DNA of 64,000 nt from Halomonas ramblicola (GTDB lineage Bacteria > Pseudomonadota > Gammaproteobacteria > Pseudomonadales > Halomonadaceae), in contig NZ_JAUFPL010000027.1 in NCBI RefSeq assembly GCF_030409215.1, forward strand, positions 1-64,000, read 5' to 3'. Both the position numbers and the translations under genes were made by a program. Within the stretch, counting starts at the first letter, position 1, and each line of letters opens with the position of its first letter. A model generated the notes under the pieces. That model worked only from the letters and a program-made list of their open reading frames with translations, was not told the DNA's origin and ran no database searches. Shown here piece after piece: positions 1-6,360 of this stretch.

Positions 1-66
1 GTCTCGCTCAACCCGGAGCGGGAACTGCATGTCACCACGCCCGAACCAGAAAAACGGGCGGCGTGA
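1..66 (+). CDS. C-terminal tail of an unidentified gene, cut by the window edge
   Basis: The first frame is open from base 1 to a TGA at 64-66 and gives 21 residues ending in PEPEKRAA. Its G/C-rich third positions match the host genes and differ sharply from the AT-rich cassette DNA to the right. It converges on the 48-aa gene at 98-244. The fragment is too short to identify. An integron integrase is unlikely because intI normally reads away from its array at the opposite end. Confidence 0.4.
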   Translation, partial: VSLNPERELHVTTPEPEKRAA

Positions 67-97
67 ATGAACTCAGAGACGACAACTTGCTTGACAA

Positions 98-244
98 CTA
101 CCGAGCACTTGAATGCCCAAGATAAGCTGTTGCGGATCCGACTTTCATAGCCAAACACCATTTTTCATTGTCTTGAGGTAATGCAGCCAATTTTGCTGAA
201 TTAGAGCGACATGCTTGTTCAAATTTTGATTTTTCGATAATCAT
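98..244 (-). CDS. 48-aa hypothetical protein, integron cassette gene
   Basis: ATG at 244 and TAG at 98-100; a GGGAGG ribosome binding site lies 4-5 bases upstream. The protein begins MIIEKSKFEQ, is hydrophilic, and has two Cys and one Trp; I do not recognise it. Low GC and AT-ending codons set it apart from the host genes. It starts about 38 bases after the recombination point of the attC site at 277-354, the usual layout of a cassette gene. No attC follows its stop codon, so this cassette looks truncated at its 3' side between about 66 and 98. Confidence 0.6.
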   Translation of the reverse strand: MIIEKSKFEQACRSNSAKLAALPQDNEKWCLAMKVGSATAYLGHSSAR

Positions 245-276
245 ACTACCTCCCTAGTGCAGTACATGCGCAACAC

Positions 277-354
277 ACATAACGCCGCGCACACCGGCCT
301 CGCGAAGCGAGGTCCAGGCCACGAAGTGGCCGTTGGTGGTGCACCTTGTTATGT
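277..354 (-). mobile_element. integron attC site (end of the PIN/HEPN cassette)
   Basis: Read on the minus strand the 78 bases run from ACATAAC (R'' box, 354-348) to GTTATGT (R' box, 283-277), which are exact complements. After R'' comes AAGG and before R' comes GCGGC, as in many attC sites. Inside are two small hairpins with GAA loops on the plus strand (298-312 and 317-331). The TAA of the HEPN-like gene lies inside the R'' box. The length equals that of the site at 1821-1898. Recombination by IntI would occur after the G of R' (base 283). Confidence 0.8.
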
Positions 355-792
355 TCTCTCACGTTGATAATATGCAAGTATTTCTGCAGATTGGCTAATG
401 CCAGGTATTTGGTTAAAGTTTTCAATTGCTCTCCGGATTGCTTCCTTGGCTTCTCGGTCTATATCGAACTCAATATTCATATCATCTTTACCATCGATGT
501 GTTTGATACCATTTTTCACTTTAAGGAGGTGCTTGTTAAGGTCTTTATTCGCCGGCGTTTCTTTGCCGACTAATTTGAACCAGCTTCGCGTCCACCTTTG
601 AGCTCGCTGAAAAGCGCTCTCATTCTTTTTGAGTGATACAATCTTGCCAAGCATCTCCTCTGCTGCACCAGAAAGATTGATGACAGCTATTAAATTTCTA
701 CCGGCTACATATTCGCGTAGAGCTAGATTCAAATACTCCATAGCTATTTCTTGCTTGGGGTATGACCTGAGATTTCCTCGTATATCTTCCAT
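349..792 (-). CDS. HEPN-like helical protein, second gene of a PIN/HEPN integron cassette
   Basis: A 147-aa all-helical protein. I start at the ATG at 792 (MEDIRG) rather than further upstream because AAGGTG precedes it and it then begins 38 bases after the PIN gene stop. The N-terminal half has the pattern of HEPN folds (long helix with ALREY, then AAEEMLGKI), and a KNGIKH segment near residue 113 resembles the R-N-x3-H motif of HEPN RNases, with Lys in place of Arg. A second long helix (EAKEAIRRAIENF) closes the domain. The stop codon is embedded in attC. If the KNGIKH motif is inactive the protein may be an antitoxin or partner for the PIN nuclease. The HEPN call is by pattern only. Confidence 0.55.
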   Translation of the reverse strand: MEDIRGNLRSYPKQEIAMEYLNLALREYVAGRNLIAVINLSGAAEEMLGKIVSLKKNESAFQRAQRWTRSWFKLVGKETPANKDLNKHLLKVKNGIKHIDGKDDMNIEFDIDREAKEAIRRAIENFNQIPGISQSAEILAYYQRERT

Positions 793-830
793 AGCCCTAC
801 ACCTTGTAAACATAACAGTGATTAAGCATG

Positions 831-1802
831 CTACTCGTCGACACATGACCACAAATGGGCTTCAACTTCTTGAAGGTATTCGGTCTCAATTTGCTCACGG
901 TACTTATTCACCAAATCGGCGTAGAAACCATTTACATCAGAATCACATACAATCCAACTCACTTGTTCATTGTTGACTAAGATTCTTGATAACTCGTTTA
1001 CTTGGCTATAAGAAAAATCGCCGTAGGACGATAGTCTCGCAATCGTGGAGTGCGTTGCTGCAAAATTGGAGCTCTCACGGAGTGACTTGATATCAAGTTC
1101 TTTCTCGAGCTCACTAGCCATTCGAATATCTGGATAATGGTCCTTAAAGAACTGAGATAGCCTCCTGTAGAAAATAACGTCAGACTTATTTGTCTCGGAC
1201 CACTCATCAATCAAGAAATCTTTCAAAGAGTTTTCGTCCAATACAGAGTAGTAATCCTTATCATCCGCTATTAAATACAGTTCTTCTCCCATAGGCACCT
1301 GAGAAAGAAGAACCTCCCAATTTATTGCATCGCCGAGAGATCCATTTTTCCCCGGTGGATTCCCCACATCAACACGGAACCTTGCCTTGCTAACGACTTC
1401 GTCGCTTATAGGCAGCTCCTTCGAATTCCGGAAGAGCTCGCCAATGACCTCATCAGCCTCAAGCTTCCGCTCTCTAATGTCGGACTCCAAACCACTTACT
1501 AAGTCTTTCATTTTCGAGTTGAAATTATTTTGAAGCTCACGAATCTCATTGAATTCGGGGTAGCTTTTACAAAATACAGGAAACGATGCTTTTTTATTTT
1601 GGTCCTTCAGGCGCTTAATCGCATCGTGGACCTTATTTTCTCTGTTTCTGAAAAACTCATCTTTTACTTGCTGGGGCAACCAAAGCCTGACCTCGTCTCT
1701 TTCCAAAAGCACACTCAGCTTTCGAATCTCTTCGAGGTCATCATCGGAGAGGTGGTAAAAAGACAGGAAAATATTTGTATCGATAAATATGTTGATACTC
1801 AC
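831..1802 (-). CDS. PIN-domain nuclease (DUF4935-like), first gene of a PIN/HEPN cassette
   Basis: A 323-aa protein. The GTG at 1802 is preferred: AGGAGAGG lies 9-10 bases upstream and it sits 20 bases inside the cassette, right after the attC junction. The PIN acidic residues are all visible: Asp in FIDTN (about residue 8), Glu in VKDEF (about 50), Asp in GDAINWE (about 165) and Asp in ADDKDY (about 185). PIN domains are Mg/Mn-dependent RNases, often toxins. About 100 residues follow the PIN domain, as in the DUF4935 type. It is followed by the HEPN-like gene and shares its cassette. AT-rich composition points to acquisition through the integron. Confidence 0.75.
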   Translation of the reverse strand: MSINIFIDTNIFLSFYHLSDDDLEEIRKLSVLLERDEVRLWLPQQVKDEFFRNRENKVHDAIKRLKDQNKKASFPVFCKSYPEFNEIRELQNNFNSKMKDLVSGLESDIRERKLEADEVIGELFRNSKELPISDEVVSKARFRVDVGNPPGKNGSLGDAINWEVLLSQVPMGEELYLIADDKDYYSVLDENSLKDFLIDEWSETNKSDVIFYRRLSQFFKDHYPDIRMASELEKELDIKSLRESSNFAATHSTIARLSSYGDFSYSQVNELSRILVNNEQVSWIVCDSDVNGFYADLVNKYREQIETEYLQEVEAHLWSCVDE

Positions 1803-1820
1803 CAGGTGGAATCCTCTCCT

Positions 1821-1898
1821 GCTTAACGCTAAGCTCTGCGGCAATTTTGGAGCCGCGAAGCGGTGGAAAAATTGTCCGACAACAGCGACTTGTTATGC
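1821..1898 (-). mobile_element. integron attC site between two cassettes
   Basis: On the minus strand the site starts GCATAAC (R'', 1898-1892) followed by AAGTCGCTG and ends GCTTAGC plus GTTAAGC (R', 1827-1821), closely matching the attC pattern. Internal complementary arms (CAATTTT near 1840-1846 with AAAAATTG near 1867-1874, and CCGCGAAGCGG at 1853-1863) would fold into the usual imperfect hairpin. It is 78 bases long, like the second site. The TAA of the upstream 118-aa gene lies within R'', and the next gene starts 20 bases after R'. Confidence 0.85.
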
Positions 1899-2249
1899 AA
1901 AGCCAAGGTCCTTACGCATTTCTCTCAATAATGCTCGCTGAGCAGTGTCTCTGGCTGTTGTACCAGGTGGGCTATCCTTCAATTCTTGAAGCTTTTGGAG
2001 CACAGTTTCCGAAGCGTATAGTTGTAGCTTTAACTCCCAATAGGCATATTTTTTCTTCGATTCATCGGAATCTTTGAGCGCGACTTCCCGATATGCATCG
2101 AGCAAACCATCACAGGAGGCCTTGTAGTCTAAAAGCCACATCTCCCTTAGTTTTGATCTCTGCTCGAGGAAATGTTTGATCAAAAATGTGATCACACCAC
2201 CTAAGCCAATACCGGATAGGAAAGATGTAAAGGCTCCAAATTCATTCAT
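1893..2249 (-). CDS. 118-aa hypothetical protein with one N-terminal membrane helix, cassette gene
   Basis: Start at ATG 2249 (MNEFGAF), with GGGAG just upstream; an in-frame ATG at 2270 has no ribosome site. Residues about 5-27 are a Gly-rich hydrophobic segment (GIGLGGVITFLI), followed by a charged helical region to the C-terminus, so the protein is probably membrane-anchored with a cytoplasmic helical tail. A TATAAT hexamer at 2285-2280 may be its own promoter. The stop codon is inside attC. Low GC. I do not recognise a family. Confidence 0.65.
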   Translation of the reverse strand: MNEFGAFTSFLSGIGLGGVITFLIKHFLEQRSKLREMWLLDYKASCDGLLDAYREVALKDSDESKKKYAYWELKLQLYASETVLQKLQELKDSPPGTTARDTAQRALLREMRKDLGFA

Positions 2250-2304
2250 ACTCACTCCCTGTGACTGCATAAAAGTTGTATTATATAGCGTTCTCGATAT
2301 TCCA

Positions 2305-2338
2305 CTTTAACGAGCACGCGCGTTCAACAATGTTATCC
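2305..2338 (-). other. possible degenerate attC or attI end of the cassette array
   Basis: On the minus strand 34 bases run from GGATAAC to GTTAAAG, flanking ACGCGCGT. The first box fits the R'' pattern of the two good sites and GTTAAAG resembles an R' box except for its last base. It lies just where the upstream edge of the 118-aa cassette should be. It is far shorter than a normal attC and lacks clear L boxes, so it could be a remnant, an attI half or chance. Confidence 0.3.
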
Positions 2339-2484
2339 CGCACGCAACAACACTCACAACCCATTGAAAACTCTATGATTTAAGAATAGCTCGGCAGTAT
2401 AACACCAATCATCGTGCATGCTACATATCCGCAGTGGTCGTACTCGCCGCCTTTTGCGGGATGTCGGCTTTGGGTCGTGCGCGG

Positions 2485-2832
2485 TCATTCATTCACCCTC
2501 ACCTCAACTTTTTCACCATCAAACGCCAGCCTCCCAGCAATCGCTTCCATGCCCTCCAATGGCTGCTCATAACTCCACGCCACATTGGCGTGATCACCAA
2601 ACGAGAAGTAGGAAGCATCGCCCTTGAACGGGCAGTGGGTCACGGTATCGGCGGGCGTCAGCAGCTCCATCCGCACGTCTTCGCGGGGAAGGTACTGACG
2701 CGGCGGGTAGCCGCGTTCGCGGAGTTCGATGGCGCGGGTGGTGTCGGCAAGCAGGGTGTCGCCGATCGTCACCCGCACCCGGCGGTCGTGCGGGTGCAGG
2801 GTGATGCGGGGTTCGGGGGAATCCGTCGCCAT
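2485..2832 (-). CDS. DUF427 family protein
   Basis: A 115-aa protein with the full DUF427 pattern: RVRVTIGDTLLADT, then YPPRQYLPREDV, then THCPFKGDASYFSF and VAWSYEQP. DUF427 proteins are small beta-rich cytosolic proteins of unknown function, so no reaction is assigned. The start at 2832 follows the GCAAGGGAT ribosome-site region. Its promoter and first codons recur in front of hsdR (12637-12774) and of the GAF-EAL gene (17403-17528), each as a short fragment. This copy is the only intact one. Confidence 0.85.
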   Translation of the reverse strand: MATDSPEPRITLHPHDRRVRVTIGDTLLADTTRAIELRERGYPPRQYLPREDVRMELLTPADTVTHCPFKGDASYFSFGDHANVAWSYEQPLEGMEAIAGRLAFDGEKVEVRVNE

Positions 2833-2911
2833 AGGGGCATCCCTTGCGTACTGGTGGTGTCGTTATGGTGTTCTTAGATTCAGCCTAGCACCAAAGAATG
2901 ATTTGTCCCAT
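2826..2911 (-). repeat. repeat module copy 1: DUF427 promoter, leader and start
   Basis: On the minus strand the module has an extended -10 TGCTAGGCT (hexamer 2887-2882), a poor -35 (GGGACA), a leader containing ACACCATAACGACACC, then GCAAGGGAT and the start ATGGC. The same order and largely the same bases occur at 12768-12856 and 17523-17607. This copy drives an intact gene. A perfect 14-base palindrome, TCCCATGCATGGGA (2906-2919), overlaps its -35 region and is not kept in the other copies. Confidence 0.7.
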
Positions 2912-2937
2912 GCATGGGATCAACGGAGAGTCACGTC

Positions 2938-3930
2938 TCAGTCGTCGGGAATCAGCCGCTCGTTGACGCCGGAAAAGGCGAAGCCGGCTTCCGGGCCGCC
3001 GGCGATGACGTAGATGGCCCCCTCCACCGCCGCCGCATCCAGGCCGTGGCGGGCCGTGGGCATGGGCGGCAGGCGCTCCCAGCGGTCCTCCTCCGGGTGG
3101 TAGCGCTCCGCCTCGTCGAAGGTGCGCTCCTCGGGCGTGAAGGTCTCGCCGCCGAACAGGTAGACCCAGTCGTCGAGCGCCGTCGCGGCGACCCCGCTGC
3201 GCCCGGTGGGTACCGGGGCGCCCTCCTCCCAGCGATCGTCGTCGGGGTGGTAGATCTCGTTGGTGGTCAGGCGGAAGGTAGAGTCGTCACGGCCGGCGAG
3301 CACCACGATGCGACCGTCGATCTCGGCGGCACGGTGATGGTTGCGCGGGGTGGGCATGGCCGCGAGCTGGCTCCACGCGTCGCTTTGCGGGTCGTAGACC
3401 TCGTGGACGCTGACATCCTCCCGGCCGTGGGTGGTGCCGCCAATGGCGTGAATGCGCCCGTCGAGCACGGCCGTGGCCAAGGCGCCCCGCGGGGTGGGGA
3501 CCACCGGGCCTTGGCGCCACTTATCCGTGTCGATGTCGTAGATATAGAAAGCGTCGGTGGGGATGAAGCTGGCTTCCTCGTAGCCGGCGATCACGTAGAG
3601 CCGGCCGTCGTGATACTCGAAGCCGGCGTGATTGACGCCACGCGGCAGCTCCGTGAGGGCCTCCCAGCGGTCGTCGCCGGGGTCATAGACGAAGAGCGTG
3701 CGCGGCGCCGTGGCGTCGCGCTCACCGGCCTGCCGGAAGCCGCCGGCGAGGAAGATGCGCTCGCCGTCGGTGGCCACGCTGACCTCGGTACGCGCCTCGG
3801 GTAGCGGTGCCATCCGGCGCCACTCACCGCTGGCTTCCCGAATCTCGGCGACGGCCAGGGGTGCCGCCAGGCAGAGCCCCAGGGCGGCGCCCAGCCAGCC
3901 GCCATGGGAGTAGCGTGCTCTGGAAGGCAT
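2938..3930 (-). CDS. exported Kelch-repeat beta-propeller protein
   Basis: A 330-aa protein starting at ATG 3930, seven bases after AGGAGG. A signal peptide (residues about 1-29, ending PLAVAE) directs it to the periplasm or outside. Six Kelch blades follow, each with a hydrophobic strand and a Gly pair: IFLAGGF, LYVIAGY, IHAIGGT, IVVLAGR, VYLFGGE, IYVIAGG, with W-x4-P-x-P-x-A/G-R turns between them. This makes a complete six-bladed propeller. N-acetylneuraminate epimerase is one exported bacterial member with this architecture, but nothing here shows the substrate. It lies alone, with its own promoter near 4014-4022. Confidence 0.85.
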   Translation of the reverse strand: MPSRARYSHGGWLGAALGLCLAAPLAVAEIREASGEWRRMAPLPEARTEVSVATDGERIFLAGGFRQAGERDATAPRTLFVYDPGDDRWEALTELPRGVNHAGFEYHDGRLYVIAGYEEASFIPTDAFYIYDIDTDKWRQGPVVPTPRGALATAVLDGRIHAIGGTTHGREDVSVHEVYDPQSDAWSQLAAMPTPRNHHRAAEIDGRIVVLAGRDDSTFRLTTNEIYHPDDDRWEEGAPVPTGRSGVAATALDDWVYLFGGETFTPEERTFDEAERYHPEEDRWERLPPMPTARHGLDAAAVEGAIYVIAGGPEAGFAFSGVNERLIPDD

Positions 3931-4013
3931 GGTAAACCTCCTCCCGCCGCTGTCTCGCGCGCCCTTCCCCATGGCTCTGGCGCCCTCCCGGGGCGGCGTG
4001 GGAACCTCCTTTC

Positions 4014-4022
4014 AGCCTAGCA
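4014..4022 (-). promoter_or_regulatory. extended -10 promoter element of the Kelch gene
   Basis: On the minus strand TGCTAGGCT (hexamer TAGGCT at 4019-4014) precedes the Kelch start by about 85 bases. The same nine bases form the -10 of the DUF427 module at 2882 and 12826. No good -35 is visible, as expected for extended -10 promoters. Confidence 0.45.
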
Positions 4023-4194
4023 GGCGAAAATGCGACGCTGGCCGCTCGATCCTGCCCAGGAGCGGTGGGCACCCCGTCAAGGCGGTACACTGGGACGAGG
4101 TGACCCATGGCAAGGCAAGCCGCGTCGATGAACCACACCACTGCGCTTGGAGATGATAGGGTTCGAGGGAATCCTACCCACTGGTTCAGCGACC

Positions 4195-4827
4195 ATGCCT
4201 CACGTCGACATCACCGTGATCTCCGATGCCATCTGCCCATGGTGCTTCATCGGCAAACGCCACCTCGATCTCGCCTTGGCCGAACTGCCCGAGGAAATCG
4301 GCGTATCGGTGGCCTGGTACCCCTTCGAGCTCAATCCCGACATGCCCGCCGAGGGCCTGTCGCGGCGCGACTACCGCACTGCCAAGTTCGGCTCCTGGGA
4401 GCGCTCCCAGGCTCTCGACGCCCAGGTGGAGGCCGCTGCCGCCCAGGCCGGCCTCGAGATTCACCACGAACATATGACGCGAACGCCCAACACCTTCGAC
4501 GCCCACCGGCTGATCTGGCTCGCCGGGGAACATGGCGTCCAGTCGGCCGTGGTCGACGCGCTCTTCCGGCACTACTTCGTCGAGGGGCAGGACATCGGTG
4601 ACAGCGCGGTACTGGCCAACGCCGCGCGTGCCGGCGGGCTAGCGGATATCGACATACCCGCCTTTCTCGCGAGCGACCAGGGCCGCAGCGAGGTAAGAGC
4701 CGGCCTCGACGAGGCACGGCGACTGGGTGTGAGCGGTGTGCCCACCTTCATCATCGATGGTGCAGTCGGTCTGTCGGGCGCCCAACCGCCCGAGGCACTG
4801 CGCCAGGCAATTCTCGAGACGAAATGA
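4195..4827 (+). CDS. DsbA-family (FrnE-like) thiol oxidoreductase
   Basis: A 210-aa thioredoxin-fold protein. The start is taken at ATG 4195 (MPHVDITVISD), because upstream residues do not belong to the fold; the ribosome site is weak. The CPWC active site is at residues 14-17, then an inserted helical domain (about 60-150), then the cis-Pro segment GVSGVPTFIIDG near 180. There is no signal peptide, so it acts in the cytosol, like the FrnE/2-hydroxychromene-isomerase-related branch rather than periplasmic DsbA. It converges on hsdM with 3 bases between stop codons. Confidence 0.88.
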   Translation: MPHVDITVISDAICPWCFIGKRHLDLALAELPEEIGVSVAWYPFELNPDMPAEGLSRRDYRTAKFGSWERSQALDAQVEAAAAQAGLEIHHEHMTRTPNTFDAHRLIWLAGEHGVQSAVVDALFRHYFVEGQDIGDSAVLANAARAGGLADIDIPAFLASDQGRSEVRAGLDEARRLGVSGVPTFIIDGAVGLSGAQPPEALRQAILETK

Positions 4828-4830
4828 ACC

Positions 4831-6360
4831 CTACTCCACCCCATGACTCCCACTCCGGCGGATCGGGTCCGCTTCAGTGTCGGACTGCAGCGCCGATAAC
4901 ACACTCCTGAAGCTTTCCAGGCCGGATTCCAGGTTCTCGATGATCTCTTCTGCGATGTCGTCGGGCTCGGGCAGGTTGTCCAGATCCCCCAGAGACTTGT
5001 CGCGCAGCCAGAAGATGTCGAGGCTGGTCTTGTCGCGCTGGAAGACCTCTTCCCGGCTGTAGCGGCGCCAGCGACCTTCCGGGCTATCCTCGCTCCAGGT
5101 CTCCTCGCGCAGGTGACGCTCGCCCGGCTTGTAGCACTCGACGAACTCGCGCAGGTGTTCGTCGCGCAGCGGCTTCTTCTTCAGGGTGTGGTGGATGTTG
5201 GTGCGATAGTCGTAGAACCAGACCGCGTCCGTCCAGGGTTCGGCGCGGCCGGGGCGGCCGTCGAAGAACAGCACGTTGGCCTTGACGCCGTGGGCGTAGA
5301 AGATGCCAGTGGGCAGGCGCAGGATGGTGTGCAGCTCGGTGGTTTCCATCAGCTTGCGGCGTACCGTCTCGCCCGCCCCGCCCTCGAACAGCACATTGTC
5401 CGGCACCACCACGGCGGCCTGGCCGTTTTCCTTCAGCAGCGTCCTGATGTGCTGAACGAAGTTGAGCTGTTTGTTGGAGGTGGTGGCCCAGAAGTCCTGG
5501 CGGTTGTATTCGAACTCCTCGCGCTCCTGCTCGCCGGCCTCGTTGGTGATGGTAAGCGTGCTCTTCTTGCCGAAGGGCGGATTGGCCAGCACGTAGTCGT
5601 GCCGCCTGGGATTCTCCGCCAACAGTGCGTCGGTGGGCGAGATGGTGGGGTCATCGCCGATGTCGCCGATGTTGTGCAGGAAGAGGTTCATCAAGCACAT
5701 GCGGCGGGCGCTGGGAACGATCTCGTTGCCGTAGAAGGTGTGGTGCTTGAGGGCCTGCTTCTCCTCGGCGGTCATCTCCGCCATGTGGTGGTCCTTGATG
5801 TAATCGTAGGCAGCGAGGAAGAAGCCACCGGTGCCGCAGGCCGGATCGCAGATCGTCCTGGCGGGTTGCGGGCGAACGCACTCCACCATGGCGCGGATCA
5901 GCGGACGCGGGGTGAAGTACTGGCCTGCGCCGGACTTGGTGTCCTGGGCGTTGCGCTCGAGCAGGCCCTCGTACATGTCGCCCTTGACCTCGGCATCCAA
6001 CATCACCCAGGTCTCGGCATCGATCAGGTCGATCAGCCTTGCCAGCTTGGCCGGGTCCTGGATCTTGTTCTGGGCCTTGGTGAAGATCTGGCCCAGCATG
6101 CCCCGCTCCCGGCCCAGCTGGCGCAGCAGCTCGATGTAATGCCCCTCGAGCTCCGTCCCCTTGCGCGCCTTGAGGCTTTGCCAGTTGTACCACTCGGGGA
6201 TGCCCACATCCCGATGCCAGGGCGGCCGGCTGTATTCGTCCGCCATCTTGAGAAAGATCAGGTAGGTGAGCTGTTCCAGGTAGTCGCCATAGCTCACGCC
6301 GTCGTCGCGGAGCATGTGACAGAAGTTCCAGACTTTGGAAACCAGGCTTTCGGCGTTCAT
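4831..6360 (-). CDS. hsdM: type I restriction-modification system methyltransferase subunit HsdM
   Basis: A 509-aa N6-adenine DNA methyltransferase, the M subunit that modifies the site chosen by HsdS. The N-terminal HsdM helical domain (about 1-130) is followed by the Rossmann methylase: GAGQYFTPRPLI, the SAM motif CDPACGTGGF (about 172-181) and catalytic NPPF (about 258). Its ATG overlaps the stop of the AlbA_2 gene by four bases (ATGA). It is the last gene of the operon hsdR-hsdS-AlbA_2-hsdM, an unusual order that leaves the methylase promoter-distal to the nuclease. All key motifs are intact. Confidence 0.95.
   Translation of the reverse strand: MNAESLVSKVWNFCHMLRDDGVSYGDYLEQLTYLIFLKMADEYSRPPWHRDVGIPEWYNWQSLKARKGTELEGHYIELLRQLGRERGMLGQIFTKAQNKIQDPAKLARLIDLIDAETWVMLDAEVKGDMYEGLLERNAQDTKSGAGQYFTPRPLIRAMVECVRPQPARTICDPACGTGGFFLAAYDYIKDHHMAEMTAEEKQALKHHTFYGNEIVPSARRMCLMNLFLHNIGDIGDDPTISPTDALLAENPRRHDYVLANPPFGKKSTLTITNEAGEQEREEFEYNRQDFWATTSNKQLNFVQHIRTLLKENGQAAVVVPDNVLFEGGAGETVRRKLMETTELHTILRLPTGIFYAHGVKANVLFFDGRPGRAEPWTDAVWFYDYRTNIHHTLKKKPLRDEHLREFVECYKPGERHLREETWSEDSPEGRWRRYSREEVFQRDKTSLDIFWLRDKSLGDLDNLPEPDDIAEEIIENLESGLESFRSVLSALQSDTEADPIRRSGSHGVE

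Noticed and set aside
1..66. 3' end of an integron integrase
   Set aside because: An intI gene would lie at the opposite, cassette-entry side of this minus-strand array and point away from it. The 21 visible residues show no integrase motif.
298..331. REP-type hairpins or IS200/IS605 end
   Set aside because: The two GAA-loop hairpins lie between matched R''/R' boxes and have an equivalent in the second site, so attC explains them better.
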